A stretch of 64,000 nucleotides of DNA from Phenylobacterium sp. (GTDB lineage: Bacteria > Pseudomonadota > Alphaproteobacteria > Caulobacterales > Caulobacteraceae): the NCBI RefSeq assembly GCF_004799515.1, contig NZ_SSMX01000046.1, forward strand, positions 124,001 to 188,000, given 5' to 3'. Each line of letters starts with the position of its first letter. Within the stretch, counting starts at the first letter, position 1. The notes under the pieces are model-generated. The model was given only the letters and a program-made list of their open reading frames with translations, made no database searches and was not told where the DNA came from. Shown here in pieces: positions 48,696 through 56,178 of this stretch. Position numbers and translations under genes: made by a program.

Positions 48696-50495
48696 ATGGT
48701 TTCAGTTTCGACATCGACGGTCACACCCCCTCATCACCGCGTCACGCCGCCGGCGTCGCCGCAGGTCGCGGCGACGACCGATACGGCGCCCAGCGCCGCG
48801 TCCGGCGATCCGGTGGACACCGTGACGCTGTCGGCCCTGGCCCAACAGGTGCTGGACGGCCAGGCGGCGCCGCCAGCGCCGTCAACGACCGCCGCGCCCA
48901 CGGCCTCTTCCGCGGCGGCGTCTTCCACGCCCGCCGCCGTCACGCCACCAACCCAGGACCAGATCGCCGCCGCCGTGGCCGCGCTCAACGACACCAGCGG
49001 CCAGACCTCGCTGGACGACCAGCTCAAGGCCTATGCCCTGCTCACCAATGTGGTGGCGCAGGGCCAGGTGCTGCAGCCGAACCTCGCGCCGCCGGCCACG
49101 CCGCCGCCGGGCGGCATGATCGAGGCGACCGACGCGGCCGCCCTGGTCGGCTCGCCGTTCGCCGTGCGCGTCGACCAGGTGGTGGCCCAGGTGAACGGCC
49201 AGAAGGACTCCAGCGGCCAGGACAACGGCTACGACCTGGCCAACACCGTCGACAAGGGCCTGGCCGCCTTCAACAGCCTCTCGGCCGACGACCAGCAGAT
49301 CTATGTGGCGGCGACCAACTTCTCGAACGCCCTGCAGTCGCAGGCCGCGCCGATCGCCTCGGTCGCCGACTATCAGGCGAACCAGCTCGCCCAGGCCGAC
49401 GTGGACCGCGCGGTGCAGGCGGCGCAGGACAACCCGGCCTACGCCGCCCAGATCCAGACCAACGCCCAGGGCCAGAAGAACAACTTCGCCAGCCGGACGA
49501 GCGCCCTGGCCAGCACGGCGCAGGCCGCCGGCGACCAGGCCACCGCCCAGCTCGCGCAACTGGCCGCGTCTGTGTCCGACAGCGCGGCCTTCACAGAGGC
49601 CGCCCAGTCCTATTTCACCGCGAACGGCCCGCCGCCCGCCTCGCACCCCAACACCGGGCAGTATTTCCCGTCTCCGGCCGGGACGGCCCCGCCGCCCGGC
49701 TACACGCCGCCCGATCCGGCGACCCTGATGAAGGCGCTGTCCAAGCTGGACGACACCGACGGCGCGGTGCTGGTGGGCGACCAGATCTCGGCGCTGAAGC
49801 TCCTGAACGGCTTCATCGCCAGCGGCGCGGGCCAGCTGTCGCCGGGCTCGTTGGCCGTGGTCCAGAACGCCCAAGCCTCGCCCTACGCCCAGCGCGCCCA
49901 GGAGGACCAGGCCCGGGTCGAAGACTACCTCGTCCCCGGCGAGGACCCCTACCAGCAGATGCTGGACCACCTGAATTCCATGACGCCGGACGACCAGCAG
50001 ACCTATTTCGGCCAGACCGGCTCCAGTTCCGACGGCGCGGTGATGTTCGCCTCGCTGGGCAGCGAGAAGCAGAACCTCAGCGCGCGCTCCAGCATCATGA
50101 TCATCTACAACGACGTGCTCCAGGCCTACGGGGTCAGCGACCTCACCCAGCTCGGCTCGAGCTCGGCCAAGACGCTGGCCGACCTGCAGCAGCTGCAAAG
50201 CCTGCACGACATGGACCAGCAGAGCGACAGCTGGACGGCCCAGGCCCAGGCCTTCCTCAACAGCGTGACGCCCGCCGACCTCGGCCTCACGCCCACCGAC
50301 GCCAACGGCGACCCCGACCTGGCCGAGGCGATGAAGACCCTGCAGGCGGTCGCCGACGACCAGAAGGCCTTCGTCAGCGCCATCAAGGGCGGCCAGATGC
50401 AGAAGTGGCAGCCGATCACCGAGGCCAAGAAGGCCGCCTCCAAGGTGGCCGCCGCCAGCGACCCGACCGGCCTCGGGCTGTCGGCCACCGCCTAG
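48696..50495 (+). CDS. Large Ala/Gln-rich protein of unknown function
   Basis: A 599-residue protein, not recognised. The N-terminus (1-100) is Thr/Ser/Ala/Pro-rich and probably disordered; the rest alternates helices rich in Ala, Gln and Asp (AAFNSLSADDQQIYVAATNF; YQQMLDHLNSMTPDDQQTYF, related segments that may be internal repeats). No signal peptide, membrane helix or cysteine is seen, which would suit a type I- or type III-exported or flagellar-associated protein, but that is speculation. GGGAG at 48685-48689 sits six bases before the ATG and fixes the start; the open frame extends far upstream only as antisense to the phosphatase gene. Confidence 0.7.
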   Translation: MVSVSTSTVTPPHHRVTPPASPQVAATTDTAPSAASGDPVDTVTLSALAQQVLDGQAAPPAPSTTAAPTASSAAASSTPAAVTPPTQDQIAAAVAALNDTSGQTSLDDQLKAYALLTNVVAQGQVLQPNLAPPATPPPGGMIEATDAAALVGSPFAVRVDQVVAQVNGQKDSSGQDNGYDLANTVDKGLAAFNSLSADDQQIYVAATNFSNALQSQAAPIASVADYQANQLAQADVDRAVQAAQDNPAYAAQIQTNAQGQKNNFASRTSALASTAQAAGDQATAQLAQLAASVSDSAAFTEAAQSYFTANGPPPASHPNTGQYFPSPAGTAPPPGYTPPDPATLMKALSKLDDTDGAVLVGDQISALKLLNGFIASGAGQLSPGSLAVVQNAQASPYAQRAQEDQARVEDYLVPGEDPYQQMLDHLNSMTPDDQQTYFGQTGSSSDGAVMFASLGSEKQNLSARSSIMIIYNDVLQAYGVSDLTQLGSSSAKTLADLQQLQSLHDMDQQSDSWTAQAQAFLNSVTPADLGLTPTDANGDPDLAEAMKTLQAVADDQKAFVSAIKGGQMQKWQPITEAKKAASKVAAASDPTGLGLSATA

Positions 50496-50530
50496 GCGGC
50501 CTTGACCGGAGCCGCGCCGGCGCCGCCTAG
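50492..50530. promoter_or_regulatory. Inverted repeat joining one gene's stop to the next gene's start
   Basis: CTAGGCGGC (50492-50500) and GCCGCCTAG (50522-50530) are perfect 9-base arms spaced by 21 bases. The left arm contains the stop of the 599-residue gene and the right arm touches the regulator ATG at 50531. As RNA it would form a hairpin covering the ribosome-binding zone; as DNA it could be an operator. No T tract follows. Confidence 0.45.
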
Positions 50531-51130
50531 ATGGCCGTCATGACCGCCGCCTCCGACAAGCCGCCGCGCAGCCCGGCGCCCCTGCTGGGGCCGCGCCTGA
50601 AGGCGATCCGGCGCACGCGCAACCTGTCGCTGGACGACCTGGCGGCGCTCTCCGGCGTCTCGAAGTCGATGCTGAGCCAGGTGGAGCGCGGCCAGGCCAA
50701 CCCGACCTTCGCCACCCTCTGGAGCCTGACCACGGCGCTCGACCTGGAGCTGCCGGAGCTGATCGGCCTGCAGTCCAGTGTCAGCCACCCGGGCATCGAG
50801 CTGATGGCCGGCGGCTTCACCCCAGAGATCCGCACCGACGACGGCCTCTGCACCCTGCGCATCCTCAGCCCCACCGATTCGGCCGGCCAGATCGAATGGT
50901 ACGACCTCGTCCTGCAGCCGGGCGGGGCGCTGGTCTCCTCCGCCCACGCCCGCGGCGCGCGCGAGCACCTGACGGTGCGCGAGGGCGTGCTGCATGTGGC
51001 CTCCGGCGGCGACAGCGTGGCGGTCGGCCAGGACGCCACCGCCCGTTACGCCGCCGACGTGCCGCACGCGATCCGCAACCTGGACAAGACGCCCGCGCGG
51101 GCCCTCCTGGTGGTGGCGCACGGACGATAG
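50531..51130 (+). CDS. XRE-type regulator with cupin domain
   Basis: The 199-residue protein joins an N-terminal helix-turn-helix (LKAIRRTRNLSLDDLAALSGVS, cut at 22-43; SMLSQVERGQANPTFATLW) to a C-terminal cupin fold (about 120-195: IEWYDLVLQPGG, HARGAREHLTV, VPHAIRNLD). Such regulators bind a small metabolite in the cupin and control nearby catabolic or efflux genes. Start may be the ATG at 50531 or that at 50540; neither has a strong Shine-Dalgarno. It sits alone between the 599-residue gene and merR, so its target is not obvious. Confidence 0.9.
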   Translation: MAVMTAASDKPPRSPAPLLGPRLKAIRRTRNLSLDDLAALSGVSKSMLSQVERGQANPTFATLWSLTTALDLELPELIGLQSSVSHPGIELMAGGFTPEIRTDDGLCTLRILSPTDSAGQIEWYDLVLQPGGALVSSAHARGAREHLTVREGVLHVASGGDSVAVGQDATARYAADVPHAIRNLDKTPARALLVVAHGR

Positions 51131-51179
51131 GAGCTGAGAGGGCCGCTTCCGGCTCGCATGGCGGACCGTCGCGACCAGG

Positions 51180-51536
51180 TCAGGCTGACGCACGCGTGAG
51201 CCGCAGCTCGTCGATCAGACTCAACATCACGGCGCGGCGCGCGCCCACCTGTTCCAGGAAGGTGTCCAGTTCGGCCAGCTTGTCTTCCAGGCGCGCCTGC
51301 AGCCTCGCCTTCCTAGCGTCGCCCTGGGGCGAACTCAGGTGCGCGGCCACATCTCTCAGGGTGAAGCCCAGGCCTTGCGCCCGGGCGATGAACCGCACGA
51401 CGTCCAGGTCGTGGTCGCCGTAATCGCGATAGCCATTGGGGAGCCGGGCGGCGGGCGGCAGCAAGCCGTTGGCTTCATAGAAGCGGATTCTTGAAGTGCT
51501 GACGCCGGCCCGCTTCGCCAGTTCACCGATGCGCAT
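51180..51536 (-). CDS. MerR-family transcriptional regulator
   Basis: A 118-residue regulator with the MerR winged helix-turn-helix (IGELAKRAGVSTSRIRFYE, then NGLLPPAARLPNGYRDY) and a C-terminal coiled coil (about 78-108) for dimerisation. It has no cysteine cluster, so a metal-sensing role is unlikely; a small C-terminal end suggests an oxidative- or organic-effector type. ATG at 51534-51536 begins MRIGELAK; the frame continues upstream across the operator. The operator starts eight bases upstream, fitting autoregulation and divergent control of the hydrolase remnant. Confidence 0.92.
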   Translation of the reverse strand: MRIGELAKRAGVSTSRIRFYEANGLLPPAARLPNGYRDYGDHDLDVVRFIARAQGLGFTLRDVAAHLSSPQGDARKARLQARLEDKLAELDTFLEQVGARRAVMLSLIDELRLTRASA

Positions 51537-51540
51537 GACC

Positions 51541-51572
51541 TTGACCTTCAACCATGGTTGAAGGTGTAGAGC
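51541..51572 (+). promoter_or_regulatory. MerR-type promoter with perfect palindromic operator
   Basis: A 22-base perfect palindrome (51544-51565, half-site ACCTTCAACCA) overlaps a -35 TTGACC at 51541-51546. The best -10 (TAGAGC, 51567-51572) lies 20 bases further, longer than the normal 17. Over-long spacers with a central dyad are the hallmark of MerR-activated promoters, where the regulator untwists DNA to align the boxes. The promoter points at the hydrolase remnant starting at 51582 or 51606. Confidence 0.82.
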
Positions 51573-51581
51573 GGCCGTCCC

Positions 51582-52314
51582 ATGGGTCAAGATTGCTCAC
51601 ACTGCATGCCAACGCTCCTCCTGATCCCCGGACTCGGAAGCGACGGCGCCGTGTGGCGGCGAACGGTCGAGGCTCTGGGAGACCGCGTCGATTGCCGGAT
51701 CGTCGACACGCTCAGCGACGACACCCTAGCGGGGATGGCCCATCGCATCCTCGCCCAGGCGCCGGACCGCTTCGCGCTCGCCGGCGTCTCGATGGGCGGC
51801 ATGGTTGCAATGGAGCTGATGCGGCTCGCGCCCGAGCGGATCAGCCATCTGGCGCTGATCGATACCAACGCCCTGCCCGACAAGCTTGGGCGCAAGCTAT
51901 ATCGTCACCTTGCCAATCTGGTCGTCGGCGCGACGCGAGATTTCCGACGCCAGGCGCAGGGTAGCCTTAAGGCGCTCGTCCATCCGGATGCGCCGCAGGA
52001 CGTTCGTACGGAGCTGGTGGAGATGAGCGTGCGGGTCGGCGCCCGCCTATGTTCGGCAGAACCGCGCCGTGATCGCCCGGGGCGATCTGCGTGGCGTGCT
52101 GCCCGGAGTCCGGGCGCCGACTTCGGTGATCGTTGGCGAACAGGATCGCATGACACCCATCAGCCTGTCGCGGAAGATCCACGGGCTGATCTCCGGCTCG
52201 ACGCTCAATCTCATCCCGGACTGCGGCCACCTTCCGCCTATCGAGAAGCCCGAAGCCGTGGCGACGCTGCTCCTGGAGCTTCTTCAGCGACGGGAGCTCA
52301 ACCAACGTCCGTGA
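51582..52314 (+). pseudogene. Frameshifted alpha/beta hydrolase
   Basis: The first frame encodes a clear alpha/beta-hydrolase start (LLLIPGLGSDGAVWRR; nucleophile elbow AGVSMGGMVAMEL; LALIDTNALPDK) up to about 52044. The rest of the fold continues in another frame: AYVRQNRAVIARGDLRG from about 52045, SVIVGEQDRMTP and the catalytic-histidine segment PDCGHLPPIEKP, ending 52312-52314. One extra base or two missing bases near 52044 explain it. The original frame runs on as non-conserved sequence to 52487, overlapping kbl. Start is ATG 51606 (MPTLLLIPG) or 51582. It could also be a sequencing error. Confidence 0.82.
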
Positions 52315-52423
52315 TTCGGAATCGCAGGGCCGCGGGCTGCGACCGGCCAAACCTCTGGAATTCCACTATCATGGACACATCGTCTTCTATCCTGCATAAC
52401 GCACCCCATCTGGAGGCCGCGTC

Positions 52424-53662
52424 ATGCGCAACGACTTCTACACGCGGATCGCCGGCGAGCTGGCGGACATCGAGGCCCAGGGCCTGACCAAGCCCGAGCG
52501 GGTGATCGGCTCGCGGCAGGGGCCGCTGGTCGAGGTGCGCCTGGCGGACGGGCGCACGGTTGAAGCGCTGAACTTCTGCGCCAACAACTACCTGGGCCTG
52601 GCCGGCGACCCGCGCGTGGCGGAGGCCGCCGCCCGCGCCGCGCGAGACGCCGGAGCCGGCATGGCCTCGGTGCGCTTCATCTGCGGCACCCAGGCGATCC
52701 ACAAGGAGCTGGAGGCGGCCACTGCCGACTACCTCGGCTACGAGGACTCCATCCTGTTCGCCGCCGCCTTCGACGCCAACGGCGGGGTGTTCGAGCCCCT
52801 GCTGGGCGAGGACGACGCGATCATCTCCGACAGCCTGAACCACGCCTCGATCATCGACGGGGTGCGGCTGTGCAAGGCGCAGCGCCGGCGGTTCCCGAAC
52901 GGCGACATGGAGGCCCTGGAGGGCGAACTGAAGGCCGCGCGGGCGTCCGGGGCGCGGACCATCCTGATCGCCACCGACGGCGTCTTCTCCATGGACGGCC
53001 ACATCGCCCAGTTGGACGGGATCACCGCGCTGGCCGACCGCTACGACGCGCTCGTGATGGTCGACGACTGCCACGCCACGGGCTTCCTGGGCGACGGCGG
53101 CCGCGGCTCGGCGGCCTACCGCAAGGTGGAAGGCCGCGTCGACATCCTGACCGGCACCTACGGCAAGGCGCTTGGCGGGGCGATGGGCGGCTTCGTGGCG
53201 GCCCGCAAGCCGGTCATCGACCTGCTGCGCCAGCGGGCGCGACCCTATCTGTTCTCGAACGCACTCGCCCCCGCGGTCTGCGGCGCGGCGCTCGCGGCCA
53301 TCGAGATCGCCCGCGGGCTGCAGGGCGAAGACCTGCGCGGCCGCCTGTCGGCCAACGCCCAGCGCTGGCGCGGCGCCCTGGAGCAGTCCGGCTTCGACCT
53401 GGTCCCCGGCGAGCATCCCATCGTGCCGGTCATGCTGGGCGAGGCGCGCCTGGCGCAGGACCTGGCCGCGGAGTTGCTGACGCGCGGCGTCTTCGTCACC
53501 GGCTTCTCGTTCCCCGTGGTGCCGCGCGGCCAGGCGAGGATCCGCACCCAGCTTTCCGCCGCCCACACGCCCGAGCACCTCGACACCGCCGCCCGCGCCT
53601 TCGCCGAGGCGCGCGACGCCGTGCTCGCGCGTTCAACATCCCAGACTGGAGCCGACCGATGA
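52424..53662 (+). CDS. kbl: Glycine C-acetyltransferase (2-amino-3-ketobutyrate CoA ligase)
   Basis: The 412-residue PLP enzyme of the alpha-oxoamine synthase family cleaves 2-amino-3-ketobutyrate with CoA to glycine and acetyl-CoA. Seen are LNFCANNYLGLA, MASVRFICGTQ, VMVDDCHATGFLG and the PLP lysine in TGTYGKALGGAMGG (Lys248). GGAGG at 52412-52416 precedes the ATG. Its TGA overlaps the tdh ATG, forming the usual kbl-tdh threonine-degradation operon. The preceding 109-base gap (52315-52423) should hold the promoter. Confidence 0.96.
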   Translation: MRNDFYTRIAGELADIEAQGLTKPERVIGSRQGPLVEVRLADGRTVEALNFCANNYLGLAGDPRVAEAAARAARDAGAGMASVRFICGTQAIHKELEAATADYLGYEDSILFAAAFDANGGVFEPLLGEDDAIISDSLNHASIIDGVRLCKAQRRRFPNGDMEALEGELKAARASGARTILIATDGVFSMDGHIAQLDGITALADRYDALVMVDDCHATGFLGDGGRGSAAYRKVEGRVDILTGTYGKALGGAMGGFVAARKPVIDLLRQRARPYLFSNALAPAVCGAALAAIEIARGLQGEDLRGRLSANAQRWRGALEQSGFDLVPGEHPIVPVMLGEARLAQDLAAELLTRGVFVTGFSFPVVPRGQARIRTQLSAAHTPEHLDTAARAFAEARDAVLARSTSQTGADR

Positions 53663-54696
53663 CCATGCACATGCTGGGGCTGTCGAAGCTGAAACCCGCC
53701 GAGGGCCTGTGGAGCACCGAGGCCGACGTGCCGGCTTGCGGGCCGGACGAGGTGCTGATCCGCATCCGCCGCACCGCCATCTGCGGCACCGACCTGCACA
53801 TCTGGCGCTGGGACGACTGGGCGAAGGCGACCATCCCGGTGCCGATGATCGTCGGACACGAATACGCCGGCGAGATCGTCGAGATCGGCTCCGCCGTCAC
53901 CCGCAAGCTGCACGTGGGCCAGCGGGTCTCCGGCGAGGGCCACATCATCGACCTGAACTCGGCCGCCGCTCGGGCCGGCCGCTTCCACCTCGACCCCGGC
54001 ACCAAGGGCGTCGGGGTCAATCGTCAGGGCGCCTTCGCCGAATACCTGGCGATCCCGGCCTTCAACGTCGTGCCCCTGCCCGACGAGGTGAGCTTCGAGG
54101 TCGGCGCCCTGCTCGACCCGTTCGGCAACGCCGTGCACACCGCCCAGCAGTTCGACCTGATGGGCGAGGACGTGCTGGTCACCGGCGCGGGTCCCATCGG
54201 CATCATGGCCGCCGCCGTCGCCCGCCGGGCCGGCGCGCGCAGCGTGGTGATCACCGACCAGAACCCCTATCGCCTGGCCCTGGCCGAGAAGCTCGCCGAC
54301 GTGCGTCCGGTGGACGTGACCCACGAGGACCTGGCCGACGTGCAGCACGAGCTGGGGATCGAGAACGGCTTCGGCGTGGCCCTGGAGATGTCCGGCGCGG
54401 TCCAGGCCATCGACCAGGCGGTCGACGCCCTGGCCATGGGCGGCAAGCTCGCCATGCTGGGCATCCCGGGAAAGTCCATGGACGTGGCCTGGTCGCGGAT
54501 CATCCTGAAGGCGCTGACCATCAAGGGCGTCTACGGCCGCGAGATGTTCGAGACCTGGCGCAAGATGTTCGGCCTGATCCGCAACGGCCTCGACCTCGAG
54601 CCCCTGATCACCCACCGCCTGGACGCCAAGGATTTCCATAAGGGCTTCGACGCCGCCCTCTCCGGCCAGGCGGGCAAGGTCGTGCTGAGCTGGTAG
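53659..54696 (+). CDS. tdh: L-threonine 3-dehydrogenase, lacking structural-zinc cysteines
   Basis: The 345-residue zinc-type alcohol dehydrogenase oxidises L-threonine to 2-amino-3-ketobutyrate with NAD+. Catalytic-zinc residues are present (Cys42 in AICGTDLH, GHEYAGE with His67/Glu68, and DPFGNAVHT), as are GAGPIGIMAAA for NAD and GVYGREMFETW. In the structural-zinc lobe, where E. coli TDH has C-x2-C-x2-C-x7-C, this protein has Asp98, Ser101, Ala104 and Asp112 in IIDLNSAAARAGRFHLD, so that zinc cannot bind. Flanking sequence is conserved, so this looks like a natural variant. It is translationally coupled to kbl. Confidence 0.95.
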   Translation: MTMHMLGLSKLKPAEGLWSTEADVPACGPDEVLIRIRRTAICGTDLHIWRWDDWAKATIPVPMIVGHEYAGEIVEIGSAVTRKLHVGQRVSGEGHIIDLNSAAARAGRFHLDPGTKGVGVNRQGAFAEYLAIPAFNVVPLPDEVSFEVGALLDPFGNAVHTAQQFDLMGEDVLVTGAGPIGIMAAAVARRAGARSVVITDQNPYRLALAEKLADVRPVDVTHEDLADVQHELGIENGFGVALEMSGAVQAIDQAVDALAMGGKLAMLGIPGKSMDVAWSRIILKALTIKGVYGREMFETWRKMFGLIRNGLDLEPLITHRLDAKDFHKGFDAALSGQAGKVVLSW

Positions 54697-54717
54697 AGGC
54701 GCGACGCCGCGGCCTCG

Positions 54718-56178
54718 TCAGCTCCAGCCGAGGCCCAGGCTCTTCTGCAGGGCGATGAAGTCGTTGGTGAGCTGGGCGCGGGCGTCGGCGACGCCCTGCT
54801 CGGCCTGGACGCGCTGGCGCTCGGTATCGAGCACCTCCAGCGTCGTCGCCGTGCCGCCCTTCTGGCGCAGGGCCTCCAGCGTGGCGGACCGCTCGGCCGA
54901 GGCCTGGACCCGCAGGAGGCTCTCCAGGCTGTCGCGCTGACGGCCGTATCGGGAGAGCGAGGTCTCCGCGTCCTGCAGGGCTTCCAGCACCGTCTTGCGG
55001 TAGGTAGCGAGCGCCTCTGCGTCGGCGCCCTTGGCCTCGGCGATCTGCGCGCGGACCCGGCCGAAGTCGAACGGCGTCCACTGCAGCAGGGGCGCCAGGA
55101 TGGTGCTCTGGCTGGAGCTGTCGAACAGGTGCGAGAGCTCCGGGGCCGTGTAGCCGATGGAGCCCAGCAGCGTGACCTTCGGGAAGAGGTCAGCGGTGCG
55201 TTCGCCGATCACGGCGTTGGCCTGCTGCAACTGCCGCTCGGCCTGGCGGATGTCGGGGCGGCGGCGCAGCAGGGCGGCCGGATCGCCCACCGCCACCACG
55301 GCGGGCGGCGCCGGCGTCGCGGCGGCGGCGGAGAGCTCGGCGTCGAGCGCCCCCGGCTCGCGGCCGGTGAGCACCGCCAGCCGGTCCAACTGCTCGGTGA
55401 TCTGCGCCTGCAGCGGGACGATCTGCGCCTGAGTCGACTGGAACTGGTTGTTGAGCTTCTCGACGTCCAGCTCCGAGGCCGTGCCGCCGGCCTGGCGCTG
55501 GCGGGTCAGGTCCAGCATCTGGCGCTCGAGGTCGGCGTCGCGGCGCGACAGGGCCATGCGCTGCTGCAGCTGGCGCAGGGTGACGTAGGCCTGGGCGACC
55601 TCGGCCTCCAGGCTGACCTTGGCGCCGTCGAAGGCCGCGTCAGCGGCCTGGGCCTTGGCCTTGGCGCCTTCGACGCCGCGCCGCTTGCCGCCAAACAGGT
55701 CGAGCTCCCAGGTGGCGTCGAAGTCGGCGGTGTAGATCTCCAGGGTCGAGGGCAGGGCTAGGCCGGCCGCGGCGGCGCTCTGCCCGCTGGCCTGGCCGCC
55801 GCCCAGCGCGCCGCTCAGGCCCGTGGCGCGCAGATAGGCCGCCGTGGTCCCGGTTGTGGGCAGGCCCTGGGCGCGCGCGCCCTTCAGCCCGGCGCGGGCC
55901 TGGACGATGCGGGCGCGGGCCACCGCCAGGTCGGGGCTGGAGCGCAGGGCCTCGTCGACCAGCGCATCGAGCTCGGCGTCGTTCAGCGCGGTCCACCAGT
56001 GCGAGGCGGGCTCGCCGGCGGTCACCGCGTCGCCGCGGTGGAAGGCCGGCGCATGGGCGGCCTGCGGCGCGACGGTAGGCGGGCCCTTGTAGTTCGGGCC
56101 GACGACGCAGCCGCCCAGCAGGGCCGCGGCGGCCCCGAGCGCGGAGAAACGGGCGAGGGTGAGGCGCGGGCGGGTCAA
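54718..56178 (-). CDS. Outer-membrane efflux lipoprotein, NodT family (pump A)
   Basis: A 486-residue TolC-like protein with a lipoprotein signal (ALLGGCVVGPNYKGP, Cys at about 24) and two outer-membrane efflux repeats with long helices. ADLFPKVTLLGSIGY and SLGLGW at the end are typical of NodT-type proteins. It is the channel of a tripartite pump whose other parts are encoded upstream. It starts at TTG (56176-56178), which overlaps the MFS stop as TTGA; a longer upstream frame is antisense-like and unsupported. Last gene of the operon. Confidence 0.9.
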   Translation of the reverse strand: MTRPRLTLARFSALGAAAALLGGCVVGPNYKGPPTVAPQAAHAPAFHRGDAVTAGEPASHWWTALNDAELDALVDEALRSSPDLAVARARIVQARAGLKGARAQGLPTTGTTAAYLRATGLSGALGGGQASGQSAAAAGLALPSTLEIYTADFDATWELDLFGGKRRGVEGAKAKAQAADAAFDGAKVSLEAEVAQAYVTLRQLQQRMALSRRDADLERQMLDLTRQRQAGGTASELDVEKLNNQFQSTQAQIVPLQAQITEQLDRLAVLTGREPGALDAELSAAAATPAPPAVVAVGDPAALLRRRPDIRQAERQLQQANAVIGERTADLFPKVTLLGSIGYTAPELSHLFDSSSQSTILAPLLQWTPFDFGRVRAQIAEAKGADAEALATYRKTVLEALQDAETSLSRYGRQRDSLESLLRVQASAERSATLEALRQKGGTATTLEVLDTERQRVQAEQGVADARAQLTNDFIALQKSLGLGWS

